Part shown: piece after piece, positions 8,250 to 17,178 of the stretch | Layout of the letters: each line of letters starts with the position of its first letter | Numbering within the stretch: the first letter of the stretch is position 1 | Assembly: GCA_945874665.1 (NCBI GenBank) | Contig: CAMCHJ010000002.1 | Coordinates: 101,937 to 165,936, forward strand | Length of the DNA: 64,000 nucleotides | Origin: Chitinophaga pinensis | GTDB lineage: Bacteria > Bacteroidota > Bacteroidia > UBA7662 | Direction of reading: 5' to 3' | Program-made: the position numbers and the translations under genes | Notes under the pieces: generated by a model | What the model saw: the letters and a program-made list of their open reading frames with translations, nothing else | Database searches by the model: none | What the model was told of the DNA's origin: nothing

Positions 8250-10709
8250 ATGCGCAACGAGCCCAAAACAGCCAATCAACCGAAAAAAGAAGCTGCCAAA
8301 TCTACTGCCAAGCGTTTCGAAATGCCCAATTTCAGCGAAATGCTTAGCGGCAACAGCTTGCGAAACATCCTCGGCTTCAGCTTATTGCTTTTTACCACTT
8401 TGCTGGCGGTTTCGATGATTTCGTACCTCTTTACCTGGAAACACGACCAAAGTCAGGTCAGTGGCTCGGCTTGGAACTTCTTATTTAAAAGCAATGCCGA
8501 AGTTGACAATTGGCTCGGTCGTTTGGGCGCCTGGCTTTCGCACTCATTTGTATACAATGGCTTCGGACTTGCCTCGTTTTTGATTGTTTTTTTGTTGGTA
8601 ATCAGCACGCTGCGATTAATTTTTGCTGACTTTAAGGTTAACCTCCTCCGCCAATATTACCACAGCATATTGTTGCTCCTCAGCATCTCGATCAGCTTTG
8701 GCTACTTATTCAATCACCTCATCGGCTTGGCCTTTCCTTGGGGAGGCGAATTTGGCCTCTACCTCAGCCGCTGGCTCAGTGGTTTTGTGGGAAGTTTGGG
8801 TACGGGACTGCTGGTGCTGGTGTTTTGGGCGATTTATGTGACGGTAAGACTCAATATCAGCCTAAAACTGGCCGACATCCTACCAAATAAACAGGCAGCT
8901 GAACTAGATGCGGACGAAGCCCCGCAAGCCTCGGTGAATATTCAACGTACGGTGCGCCCACAGGCCGAAGAAATCAGTCCCACCATCGACCTCAACGATG
9001 ACTACGAGCTCGACGAAGACGAAGCCCCTTGGAGCGACGAAATGGAGCCGCATTTGGTAACACCCTCCCCCCAAACCCTTGAAATCACCCCAGCTGTTGA
9101 AGACACCGCGCCCAAGGGCCCTGCCCTCGAAATAGAAGAGGTGATTGAAGAGGACATCCTGGCCGAAGGTGGCGTAGTGCTCAACGAAAGTGAGTTGTAT
9201 GACCCTAAACTCGACCTTTCGAGCTACAAATACCCGCCCATCGACCTCCTCGTAGAGCACGGCAGCAGCAAAGTGCAAATCAACGCCGAGGAACTCGAGA
9301 AAAACAAAAACCAGATCATCGAAACCCTCGGGCATTACAACATCGAGATCGACAAAATCAGGGCAACGGTTGGTCCTACCGTTACCCTATACGAAATTGT
9401 GCCAGCAGCCGGGGTGCGCATTAGCAAAATCAAAAACCTCGAAGACGACATCGCCCTTTCGTTGGCCGCACTTGGCATCCGCATCATAGCGCCCATGCCA
9501 GGCAAAGGCACCATCGGCATTGAAGTGCCCAACCAGCACAAAGAAGTTGTGAGCATGCGCTCGCTGCTGGCCTCCGAAAAATTCGTAAACAGCGATATGG
9601 AACTGCCCGTGGCCCTCGGCAAAACCATCTCCAACGAAATTTTCATCACCGATTTAGCCAAGATGCCGCACTTGCTCATGGCCGGTGCTACGGGACAGGG
9701 CAAATCGGTCGGTCTCAACGCCATCCTCGTATCATTGCTCTACAAACGCCATCCTTCGGAGCTCAAATTTGTGTTGGTAGACCCCAAGAAGGTGGAGCTT
9801 TCCCTTTTTAAACACATTGAGCGGCACTTTTTGGCCAAGTTGCCGGGCACCGACGATGCCATCATTACCGATACCATGAAGGTGGTGGATACCATGAACT
9901 CGTTGTGTATTGAGATGGACAAGCGTTACGACTTGCTCAAAGAGGCGCAGGTGCGGAACCTCATGGAGTACAACGCCAAATTCCGCAAGCGCAAGCTCAA
10001 TCCGAACAACGGTCACCGCTTTTTGCCGTACATCGTGGTGGTGATCGACGAATTTGCCGACCTCATCATGACCGCCGGCAAGGAAATCGAAACCCCGATA
10101 GCCCGTTTGGCGCAGCTCGCCCGGGCCGTGGGTATTCACCTCATTGTGGCCACCCAGCGGCCGTCGGTGAACATCATCACGGGTACCATCAAAGCCAACT
10201 TCCCGGCGCGGATTGGCTTCAAGGTGAGCTCCAAAATCGACAGTCGCACCATCCTCGATTCCGGCGGTGCCGAGCAGTTGATTGGTCGGGGTGATATGCT
10301 TTTGTCGCTCGGCTCCAACCTCATCCGCCTGCAGTGCGCTTTTGTTGACACCCCCGAGGTGGAAGCCATTTGCGAATACATTGGCGGGCAGCGTGGCTAT
10401 CCCGATGCCTTCCTCCTGCCTGAGTACAGCAGCGGTGGCGACGAAGGTGGCGGCTTACGTGATTTAGACCCCAACGACCGCGACGCGCTTTTCGAAGATG
10501 CCGCCCGTGTGATTGTGCAAAACCAGCAAGGCAGCACCTCTTTGCTGCAGCGCCGCATGAAACTCGGCTACAACCGCGCCGGTCGTTTGATTGACCAGCT
10601 CGAAGCCGCTGGTGTGGTGGGCCCCTTCGAAGGCAGCAAGGCCCGTGAAGTTTTAATTCCCGACGAGTACGCTTTGGAACAGTTATTGAATAGAATGAAC
10701 GATAAGTAA
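8250..10709 (+). CDS. ftsK: DNA translocase FtsK
   Basis: A septal DNA pump that clears and aligns chromosome ends during division. The 819 residues hold about four N-terminal membrane helices (to about 200), an acidic linker (about 215-310) and the FtsK alpha domain. The RecA-like motor follows, with Walker A GATGQGKS and Walker B IVVVIDEFADL, then the C-terminal gamma winged helix (LLQRRMKLGYNRAGRLID) that reads polar sequences. ATG 8250 is preferred over the TTG at 8220, which lies before the -7 box. lolA follows after four bases, a usual Bacteroidota pairing. Confidence 0.96.
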   Translation: MRNEPKTANQPKKEAAKSTAKRFEMPNFSEMLSGNSLRNILGFSLLLFTTLLAVSMISYLFTWKHDQSQVSGSAWNFLFKSNAEVDNWLGRLGAWLSHSFVYNGFGLASFLIVFLLVISTLRLIFADFKVNLLRQYYHSILLLLSISISFGYLFNHLIGLAFPWGGEFGLYLSRWLSGFVGSLGTGLLVLVFWAIYVTVRLNISLKLADILPNKQAAELDADEAPQASVNIQRTVRPQAEEISPTIDLNDDYELDEDEAPWSDEMEPHLVTPSPQTLEITPAVEDTAPKGPALEIEEVIEEDILAEGGVVLNESELYDPKLDLSSYKYPPIDLLVEHGSSKVQINAEELEKNKNQIIETLGHYNIEIDKIRATVGPTVTLYEIVPAAGVRISKIKNLEDDIALSLAALGIRIIAPMPGKGTIGIEVPNQHKEVVSMRSLLASEKFVNSDMELPVALGKTISNEIFITDLAKMPHLLMAGATGQGKSVGLNAILVSLLYKRHPSELKFVLVDPKKVELSLFKHIERHFLAKLPGTDDAIITDTMKVVDTMNSLCIEMDKRYDLLKEAQVRNLMEYNAKFRKRKLNPNNGHRFLPYIVVVIDEFADLIMTAGKEIETPIARLAQLARAVGIHLIVATQRPSVNIITGTIKANFPARIGFKVSSKIDSRTILDSGGAEQLIGRGDMLLSLGSNLIRLQCAFVDTPEVEAICEYIGGQRGYPDAFLLPEYSSGGDEGGGLRDLDPNDRDALFEDAARVIVQNQQGSTSLLQRRMKLGYNRAGRLIDQLEAAGVVGPFEGSKAREVLIPDEYALEQLLNRMNDK

Positions 10710-10713
10710 ACAG

Positions 10714-11358
10714 ATGAAAAAATACCTCCTCGCCGCTACCCTCCTGCTGCTCGCTTTTGCGCCTGCTTGGGCCCAATCCGACGCTAAATCCAAAGGTATT
10801 CTCGGCAAAATGAGCGCTAACTACCGTACCTATACGAGTATGAGCGCCGATATCACCTTCACCATCGACAACCAAAAGGAGAAGATCAAGGAGGTACAGC
10901 AGGGTAAAATGCTTATCAAAGGCGGCAAATTTCGAATCGATTTTGGCGATCAGCTGCTCATGACCGACGGCAAAACGCTGTGGGGCTACCTCAAAGACAT
11001 GAAAGAGGTGACGGTAAGCGACTATGAGCCCGATCCTGATGAGCTTTCACCCACCACTGTTTTTACCATTTATGAGAAGGGATTTGATTCGTATTACGTA
11101 AACGCCAGTACCCTTGAAGGTGTGGCAGTACATACCATCGACCTTACCCCCACAGATAAAAGCAAGCCGTTTTTTAAGATTCGTTTGGTAGTAAACCAAG
11201 CTAAATTACAGATTTTGCAGGCGGTGGTGTTCGATAAAAGCGGAGCCAAGTACACCTATGTAATTAAGAACTTTATCCCCAACAAAGTGCTTACCGATGC
11301 CGATTTTGTGTTTAACAAAGCGAAGTTTCCGGGGGTTGAGGTGATTGATATGCGGTAA
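10714..11358 (+). CDS. lolA: Outer-membrane lipoprotein carrier LolA family protein
   Basis: A periplasmic carrier that takes lipoproteins from the inner to the outer membrane. The 214-residue precursor has a signal peptide cut after PAWA, leaving Gln at +1. The mature part has the LolA beta-barrel pattern (SADITFTI, GKMLIKGGKFRIDF, DGKTLWGYLKD). Four bases separate it from ftsK, the conserved neighbour in Bacteroidota. LolB is not seen, as expected for this phylum. The repeat-bearing gap starts after its stop. Confidence 0.88.
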   Translation: MKKYLLAATLLLLAFAPAWAQSDAKSKGILGKMSANYRTYTSMSADITFTIDNQKEKIKEVQQGKMLIKGGKFRIDFGDQLLMTDGKTLWGYLKDMKEVTVSDYEPDPDELSPTTVFTIYEKGFDSYYVNASTLEGVAVHTIDLTPTDKSKPFFKIRLVVNQAKLQILQAVVFDKSGAKYTYVIKNFIPNKVLTDADFVFNKAKFPGVEVIDMR

Positions 11359-11540
11359 ATTAGGTTAAACACGGCGGACGCGGAGGTCACAGAGATTTAT
11401 GATTTCTGATGGGCGATTTCTGATTTTAGATTAGTAACAAGCCTCCTACCGACACCCACTTAAAAAGACCATTAAACGCAGAATGTCCTACGCCAGTGCC
11501 TGCCCAATCTTTCAGCGAACCGCAGGTGACCGGTCTGTTA

Positions 11541-11634
11541 GTGAGCGTCCGCGATGGTCTATGAGCTAGGTCGAATGGCGGTCTGAAAAGTGAGCCAAAG
11601 GCAATGGTCCCTGAGCTCCATCGAAGGGCGATCT
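11541..11634. repeat. Two degenerate tandem copies of a ~45-base intergenic repeat
   Basis: Bases 11551-11584 and 11601-11634 match at 26 of 34 positions with a period of 50 bases, and both are preceded by GTGAGC. Copy two carries CCCTGAGCTCCATCGAAGGG, close to the widespread intergenic motif CCCTGAGC-N-TCGAAGGG. The rest of the gap (11359-11540) has no gene. It holds GGCGGACGCGGAGGTCACAG and a repeated GATTTCTGAT at 11401 and 11415. Confidence 0.65.
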
Positions 11635-11636
11635 AT

Positions 11637-12083
11637 CTACTCCTCTCTCTGCGATTCGCGCCGTAAGTCTTTGTCCTTGGTCGCCTCGCGCTTATCGTGC
11701 AACTTCTTACCACGCGCCAAAGAAATTTCCAACTTAGCAAAGCCGCGCTCGTTGATGTACAAACGTGTAACCACAATGGTGAGGCCTTTTTCTTTGGTAC
11801 GGTGCTCCAGCTTTTTGAGCTCTTGTCTGCTCAGCAGCAACACCCGCTCCCGCATGGGCTCGTGGTTGAGCCAGCTGGCCTCTTTGTACACACTGATGTG
11901 CAGGTTGCGCACCACCAACTTGCCACCCGTAAAAGTGCAGTAGGCATCGCCCAAATTAGCCTTCCCCTGGCGGATACTCTTGATCTCTGAGCCCATGAGG
12001 ATCATGCCCGCTTCAAATTTTTGAAGCAATTCGTACTCGAAGCCTGCCTTGCGGTTGTTGATATTGATGGGTGATCCTGCCAT
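11637..12083 (-). CDS. smpB: SsrA-binding protein SmpB
   Basis: A partner of tmRNA in rescuing stalled ribosomes. The 148 residues show the SmpB oligonucleotide-binding fold: NRKAGFEYELLQKFEAGM, GSEIKSIRQGKANLGDAYC, and the later KLEHRTKEKGLTIVVTRLYI. The basic C-terminal tail (GKKLHDKREATKDKDLRRE) enters the decoding channel. I chose ATG 12083 because the family starts just before INNRKA; a longer frame upstream runs through a terminator hairpin. A -7 box at 12093-12100 sits nine bases before the start. No ssrA gene is seen in the window. Confidence 0.95.
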   Translation of the reverse strand: MAGSPININNRKAGFEYELLQKFEAGMILMGSEIKSIRQGKANLGDAYCTFTGGKLVVRNLHISVYKEASWLNHEPMRERVLLLSRQELKKLEHRTKEKGLTIVVTRLYINERGFAKLEISLARGKKLHDKREATKDKDLRRESQREE

Positions 12084-12092
12084 ATGGGGCTG

Positions 12093-12100
12093 CAAAAATA
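12093..12100 (-). promoter_or_regulatory. -7 promoter box of smpB
   Basis: On the minus strand this reads TATTTTTG. It lies between the smpB start and the terminator of the upstream lipoprotein gene; no -33 TTG is present because the hairpin occupies that place. Confidence 0.5.
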
Positions 12101-12103
12101 ACG

Positions 12104-12136
12104 TAAAAAAAGGGCATCTTCTCGCGAAAATGCCCT
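12104..12136 (-). terminator. Intrinsic terminator after the lipoprotein gene
   Basis: Arms 12111-12117 (AGGGCAT) and 12130-12136 (ATGCCCT) pair, with an inner TTC-TCGC-GAA stem. On the minus strand a run of T (12104-12110) follows. Confidence 0.75.
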
Positions 12137-12155
12137 CCACAACTATTTTTAAACT

Positions 12156-12692
12156 TTAATCTTCGAGTTCGGCCAATTGCTCATCCACAATTTTAGCGAT
12201 GAGGTCCTTTTGCTTTTTACTCATTGATGTGCTGGCTTCATTCATGCGCTTCATGTGGCGGTAGAGGTCTTTTTTGTGTGCCTCCATGGCCACATAGTGA
12301 ATAAACTGACCGTTTTCTTTCTTGTATGTTGCCTGGTCGTGAACCACCGCATTGTTTAATTGGGTGTTGAGCACCTCGCGGTACAACTGCTCAAACGAGC
12401 GCTCCATGATTTCACGCTCACCAATTTCTTGGTTTTTGATGTATTGGTCGCCTACCGATTTGATGTTGGTTTGGACCGCCGATGCCAAGTTTTTGCGTGC
12501 CTCAAGCTGGGCTTTCTGTTTGGCAATGCTTAAGTCGGCACTGGTACCGCTGCCCGTACTGCGCCAGTAGCGGTTACTGCTCATGTATTTGGAGGCGGTG
12601 AAAGGCTCCTTGACTTTCTCGCCAATTTTGTTGCTCCTACAACCAACGGCCAGTCCCACTAGCAACATCAGCACTACAATTTGATTTTTCAT
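12156..12692 (-). CDS. Lipoprotein of unknown function
   Basis: A 178-residue precursor with a lipoprotein signal (LVGLAVGC). The mature protein is mostly helical and charged. Its segment SIAKQKAQLEARKNLASAVQ, followed by a long charged helix, resembles LPP20-type lipoproteins, in which such a helix precedes a small alpha/beta fold. I do not recognise a specific function. It is transcribed alone: a -7 box lies 54 bases upstream and a strong terminator lies on each side. Confidence 0.7.
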   Translation of the reverse strand: MKNQIVVLMLLVGLAVGCRSNKIGEKVKEPFTASKYMSSNRYWRSTGSGTSADLSIAKQKAQLEARKNLASAVQTNIKSVGDQYIKNQEIGEREIMERSFEQLYREVLNTQLNNAVVHDQATYKKENGQFIHYVAMEAHKKDLYRHMKRMNEASTSMSKKQKDLIAKIVDEQLAELED

Positions 12693-12746
12693 AAGGAAGG
12701 GTTTTGCTGCATGCCTTGCAAACTTTGTGCCGCAATATCAGCTTCT

Positions 12747-12754
12747 CAAATATA
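12747..12754 (-). promoter_or_regulatory. -7 promoter box of the lipoprotein gene
   Basis: Minus-strand TATATTTG, immediately after the terminator of the S46 peptidase gene. No TTG at the -33 distance. Confidence 0.5.
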
Positions 12755-12755
12755 T

Positions 12756-12793
12756 AAAAAAGCGGTTGCACTACGGGAGCACAACCGCTTTTT
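12756..12793 (-). terminator. Intrinsic terminator of the S46 peptidase gene
   Basis: A 12-bp stem (12757-12768 with 12782-12793, core AGCGGTTG/CAACCGCT) has a T-run on the minus strand and also A/T on the other side, so it may work both ways. Confidence 0.8.
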
Positions 12794-12813
12794 AAATGGA
12801 TAAAACAAGGTGC

Positions 12814-14979
12814 TTAGTACACCAGGTTCATTTCTTTTACCAAGTGACCAGCACCTGCGTATTTGTCGATAATAAACAATACGTAGCGGATGTCAACACT
12901 GATGGTGCGCTGCACGGCAGGATTGAACATCAAATCGCCAGTCATGCTTTCCCAGTTGCCATCGAAAGCCACGCCTACAAGCTCACCGCTGCCGTTGATT
13001 ACGGGACTACCAGAGTTACCACCGGTGATGTCGTTGGTAGAAAGGAAACAGGTATTGAGCATGTCTTCACTGCCATACTTGCCAAAATCTCTCTTCACCA
13101 ACAGTTCTTTCAACTTAGCTGAGACAATGAACTCCTCGTTACTTGGATCTTCTTTCTGCAAAATACCCTCGTGGGTAGTGAAAAACTTGTACTTCACCCC
13201 GTCTTTAGGATTGTAAGACTGCACATTGCCATAAGTTACACGCAAGGTGCTGTTGGCATCGGGCGCAAAATCGCGACTGCTCTCATAGGCCAACATGGCT
13301 GCCATCAACAGTTTGCGATTGGCATTCAGGTTGCCCGAGGCCGCTTGGTTTGCTGGTGCAACCACTTCGCTAAGGTGCTTCATGGCAGCAGTTGCAAGGC
13401 TCACACCCGCATCTTGATCTAAAGCTTTTTTGCTCGGCTTGTTTAAGAAGGCTTCCATGCGCTCTTTGGAGGTGAGCAGCGAGTTGCTGTATACGTTGGC
13501 AGCAATGGTGTTGATTTTGGCCTGCACATCGACACCCTTGGTTTTGGCCAATAACTCCTTGAAAAAGACGAGCTGTTTTTCGGCAGGCGTTTCGCGGTGG
13601 TACACCTGCATCATCGCTGCAAAAGCAGCTTGTTCTGTGCCAGCAAAGTACTCGGTGTACATGCCCTCTAGTTTCTCTTTGAGTTTAGTAGTGGCCTCGG
13701 TAACCTTGGCCGCATCAGGTTTCTTCTCTGCTAAAAGGCCCTTGAGCGCGCCAATTTGGTTGTTGAAACGGGCATAAGGCTGGTTTACAAAGGCAAAAAG
13801 GAAGTAGAGGTACTCGCGGTTAATAGGACCGAAGGTGGCCATGTCTTTGTTCATTTCAGCTAATACATTACCCCACTGTGCTTTGCGGTTCGCATCAGCA
13901 TCAATCCATTTTTGCAAACCGGCTTCGTAATCTGCCTTTTTCTCTACCAAACCACCATTGCGGAGGCCCAAGCTTTGACCGATGAAATACTTGTACGAAT
14001 TCATGCCAGAAGCATAGGTCGATGCCAAGGCAATACGCGTAGCTGCATCCGCATCCATACTTTTTTTGTAGGCCTGCATGCGCGCACCATACATATCAAT
14101 GATGGCTTGGTTGTAGTTGGTAAGGTTGCTGGCAAGGTTAGCGCTGGTTAAATAGCGATTGGTGGTGCCAGGATAGCCCATTACCATGGTATAGTCGCCT
14201 TCCTTTAGGCCTTTCATGCTCACTGGGAGCGAGTGCTTTGGCGTCAAAGGCACATTGTCGGCGGCATATTCTGCTGGTTTACCATCGGCACCTGTGTAAA
14301 TGCGGAGCATAGAGAAGTCACCGGTATGGCGCGGCCACATCCAGTTGTCGGTGTCGCCACCAAACTTACCAATGCTGCTCGACGGAGCACCTACCAAACG
14401 TACGTCTTTGTAAACAATGTAAACCGACAAAATGTACTGGTTACCATAAAAAATCGGTCGCACATCACCGGTGTAGCCGTCGCCTTCTTTGCCAGCTGCA
14501 TCCGCAATCTCTTTGGTGATTTTGGCAATGGCACCAGCTTTTTTGCTTTCTTCAACGCCTTCAATGGCTTGCATCACTTTGGCAGTCACATCTTCCATGC
14601 GTACCAAAATAGAGGCAGTTAAGCCTGGGTTGGTCAATTCCTCGCTCCTATTCATAGCCCAAAAGCCATTGGTGAGGTAATCTTTGTCGACCGAGCTGTG
14701 ATTCTGAATCAAATCATAGGCACAGTGGTGGTTGGTCATCAGCAAACCTTCCTTAGAAATGATTTCTGCCGTACAAAAACCGCCACCTAAACGCACAATA
14801 GCATCTTTCAAACTGGCTTGGTTGATGTTGTAGATGTCGTCGGCCGAAAGCTTCAAACCAGCATCGGTCATCTTACCGTGAATTTTAGCTACCTGGATGG
14901 GCAACCACATGCCTTCGTCGGCCATCACCGAACCAAAGCTCAAGCAAAGGGCGAGTAGGGAGAGTAAAATCTTTTTCAT
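12814..14979 (-). CDS. S46 family dipeptidyl-peptidase, DPP7-type
   Basis: A periplasmic or surface serine exopeptidase that removes dipeptides from peptide N-termini. The 721 residues start at ATG 14979, giving a clean signal peptide cut near SVMA-DEG. The triad is His85 in TNHHC, Asp about 221 in RHTGDFS and Ser656 in GGNSGSP. The specificity position 18 residues after the Ser is Gly674 (AFDGNWE). In Porphyromonas this position is Gly in DPP7 (hydrophobic P1) and Arg in DPP11 (acidic P1), so DPP7-like preference is predicted. The gene stands alone between terminators. The 14980-15160 stretch upstream shows no gene. Confidence 0.93.
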   Translation of the reverse strand: MKKILLSLLALCLSFGSVMADEGMWLPIQVAKIHGKMTDAGLKLSADDIYNINQASLKDAIVRLGGGFCTAEIISKEGLLMTNHHCAYDLIQNHSSVDKDYLTNGFWAMNRSEELTNPGLTASILVRMEDVTAKVMQAIEGVEESKKAGAIAKITKEIADAAGKEGDGYTGDVRPIFYGNQYILSVYIVYKDVRLVGAPSSSIGKFGGDTDNWMWPRHTGDFSMLRIYTGADGKPAEYAADNVPLTPKHSLPVSMKGLKEGDYTMVMGYPGTTNRYLTSANLASNLTNYNQAIIDMYGARMQAYKKSMDADAATRIALASTYASGMNSYKYFIGQSLGLRNGGLVEKKADYEAGLQKWIDADANRKAQWGNVLAEMNKDMATFGPINREYLYFLFAFVNQPYARFNNQIGALKGLLAEKKPDAAKVTEATTKLKEKLEGMYTEYFAGTEQAAFAAMMQVYHRETPAEKQLVFFKELLAKTKGVDVQAKINTIAANVYSNSLLTSKERMEAFLNKPSKKALDQDAGVSLATAAMKHLSEVVAPANQAASGNLNANRKLLMAAMLAYESSRDFAPDANSTLRVTYGNVQSYNPKDGVKYKFFTTHEGILQKEDPSNEEFIVSAKLKELLVKRDFGKYGSEDMLNTCFLSTNDITGGNSGSPVINGSGELVGVAFDGNWESMTGDLMFNPAVQRTISVDIRYVLFIIDKYAGAGHLVKEMNLVY

Positions 14980-15160
14980 TTGTGTTTTTATTAAGAGGCC
15001 TAAAAATAAGACGGATTTGCTTGTCATGTTGCTAAAAAAAGGTAAATAAAGCAACTTCAACTCCTGCTTTATTGAAAATGAAGTTGGTTTTAGGGCTGAG
15101 TGGCCATTTACTGGGACCGCGGGCAGGGTGACTCCCCTTTGCTGGCCGCAAAACAAATAC

Positions 15161-15190
15161 AAAAAAAGCCGCAGTCTGTTCAACTGCGGC
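15161..15190 (-). terminator. Intrinsic terminator of lpdA
   Basis: GCCGCAGT (15168-15175) pairs with ACTGCGGC (15183-15190); a seven-base T-run follows on the minus strand at 15161-15167. Confidence 0.82.
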
Positions 15191-15211
15191 GCTTCTTCAA
15201 ATTACGTGTTT

Positions 15212-16600
15212 TTACAAGTGAATGACCTCACCGTAGGCTGCAGCAGCTGCCTCCATGATGGCTTCGCTCATGGTTGGATGCGGATGCACTGCCTTGATCA
15301 TTTCGTGGCCAGTGGTTTCGAGCTTGCGCGCTACCACTATTTCAGCGATCATTTCGGTTACGTTGGCGCCAATCATGTGGGCACCAAGGAACTCGCCGTA
15401 TTTGGCATCAAAAATCACTTTTACGAAGCCGTCTTTGTGACCAGCGGCGCTCGCCTTGCCAGAAGCTGAAAACGGAAACTTGCCGATTTTGAGCTCGTAA
15501 CCGGCTTCTTTGGCTGCCTTTTCGGTCATGCCCACAGAAGCAATCTCCGGAGAGCAGTAGGTACAACCGGGAATGTTGCCGTAGTCGAGCGGCTCGGGGT
15601 GGTGACCAGCAATTTTTTCTACACAAATAATGCCTTCAGCGGAGGCTACGTGGGCTAAGGCTGGGCCTTTAACCACATCGCCAATGGCATAATAACCCGG
15701 CATATTGGTCTGGTAAAAATCGTTCACCAAAATTTTGCCTTTATCCGTAGCTATGCCTGTATCTTCCAATCCCAGTTTTTCGATGTTGGCTACCATGCCT
15801 GCTGCCGATAATACGATTTCGGCTTCTAGCGTAATTTCGCCGGTTGGGGTTTTTACCTTGATTTTACTGATGGCACCGCTCGTATCTACGCTTTCAACGC
15901 TTGAATTGGTATGGATGTCGATGCCAGCCTTTTTATAAATTTTCTCTAAGGCCTTCGATACATCCTCGTCCTCCACCGGCACAATGTTCGGCATAAACTC
16001 TACGATGGTTACCTTGGTACCCATGGCGTTGTATACATACGCAAACTCTACGCCAATGGCGCCCGAACCGATGATCAACATGCTCTTTGGCTGCTTCTCA
16101 AGACTCATCGCCTTGCGGTATTCGATTACCTTTTGGCCATCAATTTTAACGTTGGGCAGCTCGCGCGCACGACCACCAGTAGCGATGATGATGTGCTGTC
16201 CTGTTACTTCCGATACCTTGCCGTCGGCCGCAGTTACCTGCACCTTTTTGCCTGGCATCACCTTACCGCTGCCCATGAGGATGTCGACCTTGTTTTTCTT
16301 CATCAAAAAACCAACGCCTTTGCTCATGCCGTCGGCGATACCGCGACTGCGTTTGATGACTGCACCAAAATCGTGCTCCGCACCGCTTACATTGATACCA
16401 TAATCAGCAGCATGCTTGATATATTCAAAAACTTGTGCGCTCTTCAGCAGGGCTTTGGTTGGAATACAACCCCAGTTTAAACAAATACCGCCCATGGACT
16501 CACGTTCCACAACTGCTGTTTTAAGACCGAGTTGCGAGGCACGAATGGCGGCTACATAACCACCAGGACCTCCACCGATCACGATCACATCATAATTCAT
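15212..16600 (-). CDS. lpdA: Dihydrolipoyl dehydrogenase (E3)
   Basis: An FAD enzyme that reoxidises lipoyl groups of 2-oxo acid dehydrogenase complexes with NAD+. The 462 residues show the FAD-binding GGGPGG (9-14), the redox disulfide Cys40/Cys45 in GGICLNWGCIPTK, the NAD-binding IIGSGAIGVEFA, and the C-terminal dimer motif HPHPTMSEAIMEAA with the His-Glu pair. Other E1/E2 genes are not adjacent, so E3 is probably shared by several complexes. A terminator follows it. Confidence 0.96.
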   Translation of the reverse strand: MNYDVIVIGGGPGGYVAAIRASQLGLKTAVVERESMGGICLNWGCIPTKALLKSAQVFEYIKHAADYGINVSGAEHDFGAVIKRSRGIADGMSKGVGFLMKKNKVDILMGSGKVMPGKKVQVTAADGKVSEVTGQHIIIATGGRARELPNVKIDGQKVIEYRKAMSLEKQPKSMLIIGSGAIGVEFAYVYNAMGTKVTIVEFMPNIVPVEDEDVSKALEKIYKKAGIDIHTNSSVESVDTSGAISKIKVKTPTGEITLEAEIVLSAAGMVANIEKLGLEDTGIATDKGKILVNDFYQTNMPGYYAIGDVVKGPALAHVASAEGIICVEKIAGHHPEPLDYGNIPGCTYCSPEIASVGMTEKAAKEAGYELKIGKFPFSASGKASAAGHKDGFVKVIFDAKYGEFLGAHMIGANVTEMIAEIVVARKLETTGHEMIKAVHPHPTMSEAIMEAAAAAYGEVIHL

Positions 16601-16750
16601 ACGTATAACTATTTAAAACGGCTGCAAGATACGCCATTCGGCTGAAAAACTTAAGCTTTGACCGCTACAATCAAACCGTGTTGTATATTTTTTTGCTGAT
16701 GCTTTTGAGTTGGCACAAAAATTGACAAATCAGCACCAAACCTCAACGCC

Positions 16751-17128
16751 ATGAAAGCAACTTTACTCGTCCGTATTTTGCTCCTGATACTCATCAGCCT
16801 GCAATTAGGAATGCTCCTTAGCGTTAACGCACACGAGCAAAAGCCTCAGATTTCGGCCCCTTTGGCTGAAAAAAGCCGAATTCAGTTTAACATCTTCCCC
16901 AATCCAACCCACGGCGATGTGAGCCTGAGTTTTAATTTACAAAAGGCAGGTACCGTTAAAATCACCGTTTTCGACATGATTGGCCGCTCCGTAAGCGAGC
17001 AAAAAGAAGACTATTCCGCAGGCAGTCACCGCATCGATTTTAGCTTAAGTGGCCAAAATGCCGGCATCTACTTTGTGCAGGTTGACAGTCCCGACGGCAA
17101 AAACTCTAAAAAGCTCATTGTAAAATAA
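16751..17128 (+). CDS. Very small secreted protein made almost only of a T9SS type A sorting domain
   Basis: A 125-residue precursor. A long signal or membrane segment (about 5-28) ends near SVNA, then about 20 unremarkable residues lead into a full T9SS C-terminal sorting domain: FNIFPNPTHGDV, VFDMIGRSV, NAGIYFVQV and final KKLIVK. Normally this domain is the tail of a large cargo; here it is nearly the whole mature protein. It could be a free adaptor, a small surface protein or a remnant of a longer cargo gene. It lies divergent to lpdA and is followed by its own terminator. Confidence 0.82.
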   Translation: MKATLLVRILLLILISLQLGMLLSVNAHEQKPQISAPLAEKSRIQFNIFPNPTHGDVSLSFNLQKAGTVKITVFDMIGRSVSEQKEDYSAGSHRIDFSLSGQNAGIYFVQVDSPDGKNSKKLIVK

Positions 17129-17151
17129 CCGGGCAGCCATTAGCTCACCAA

Positions 17152-17178
17152 AACCGACCGAAAGTCGGTTTTTTTTAT
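17152..17178 (+). terminator. Intrinsic terminator after the small T9SS protein
   Basis: AACCGAC (17152-17158) pairs with GTCGGTT (17164-17170) over a CGAAA loop, followed by a T-run that reaches the stop of the convergent PAP2 gene. Confidence 0.85.

Noticed and set aside
14980-15183. N-terminal extension of the S46 peptidase
   Set aside because: The signal peptide starts at ATG 14979; the upstream part has no domain and would bury the signal.
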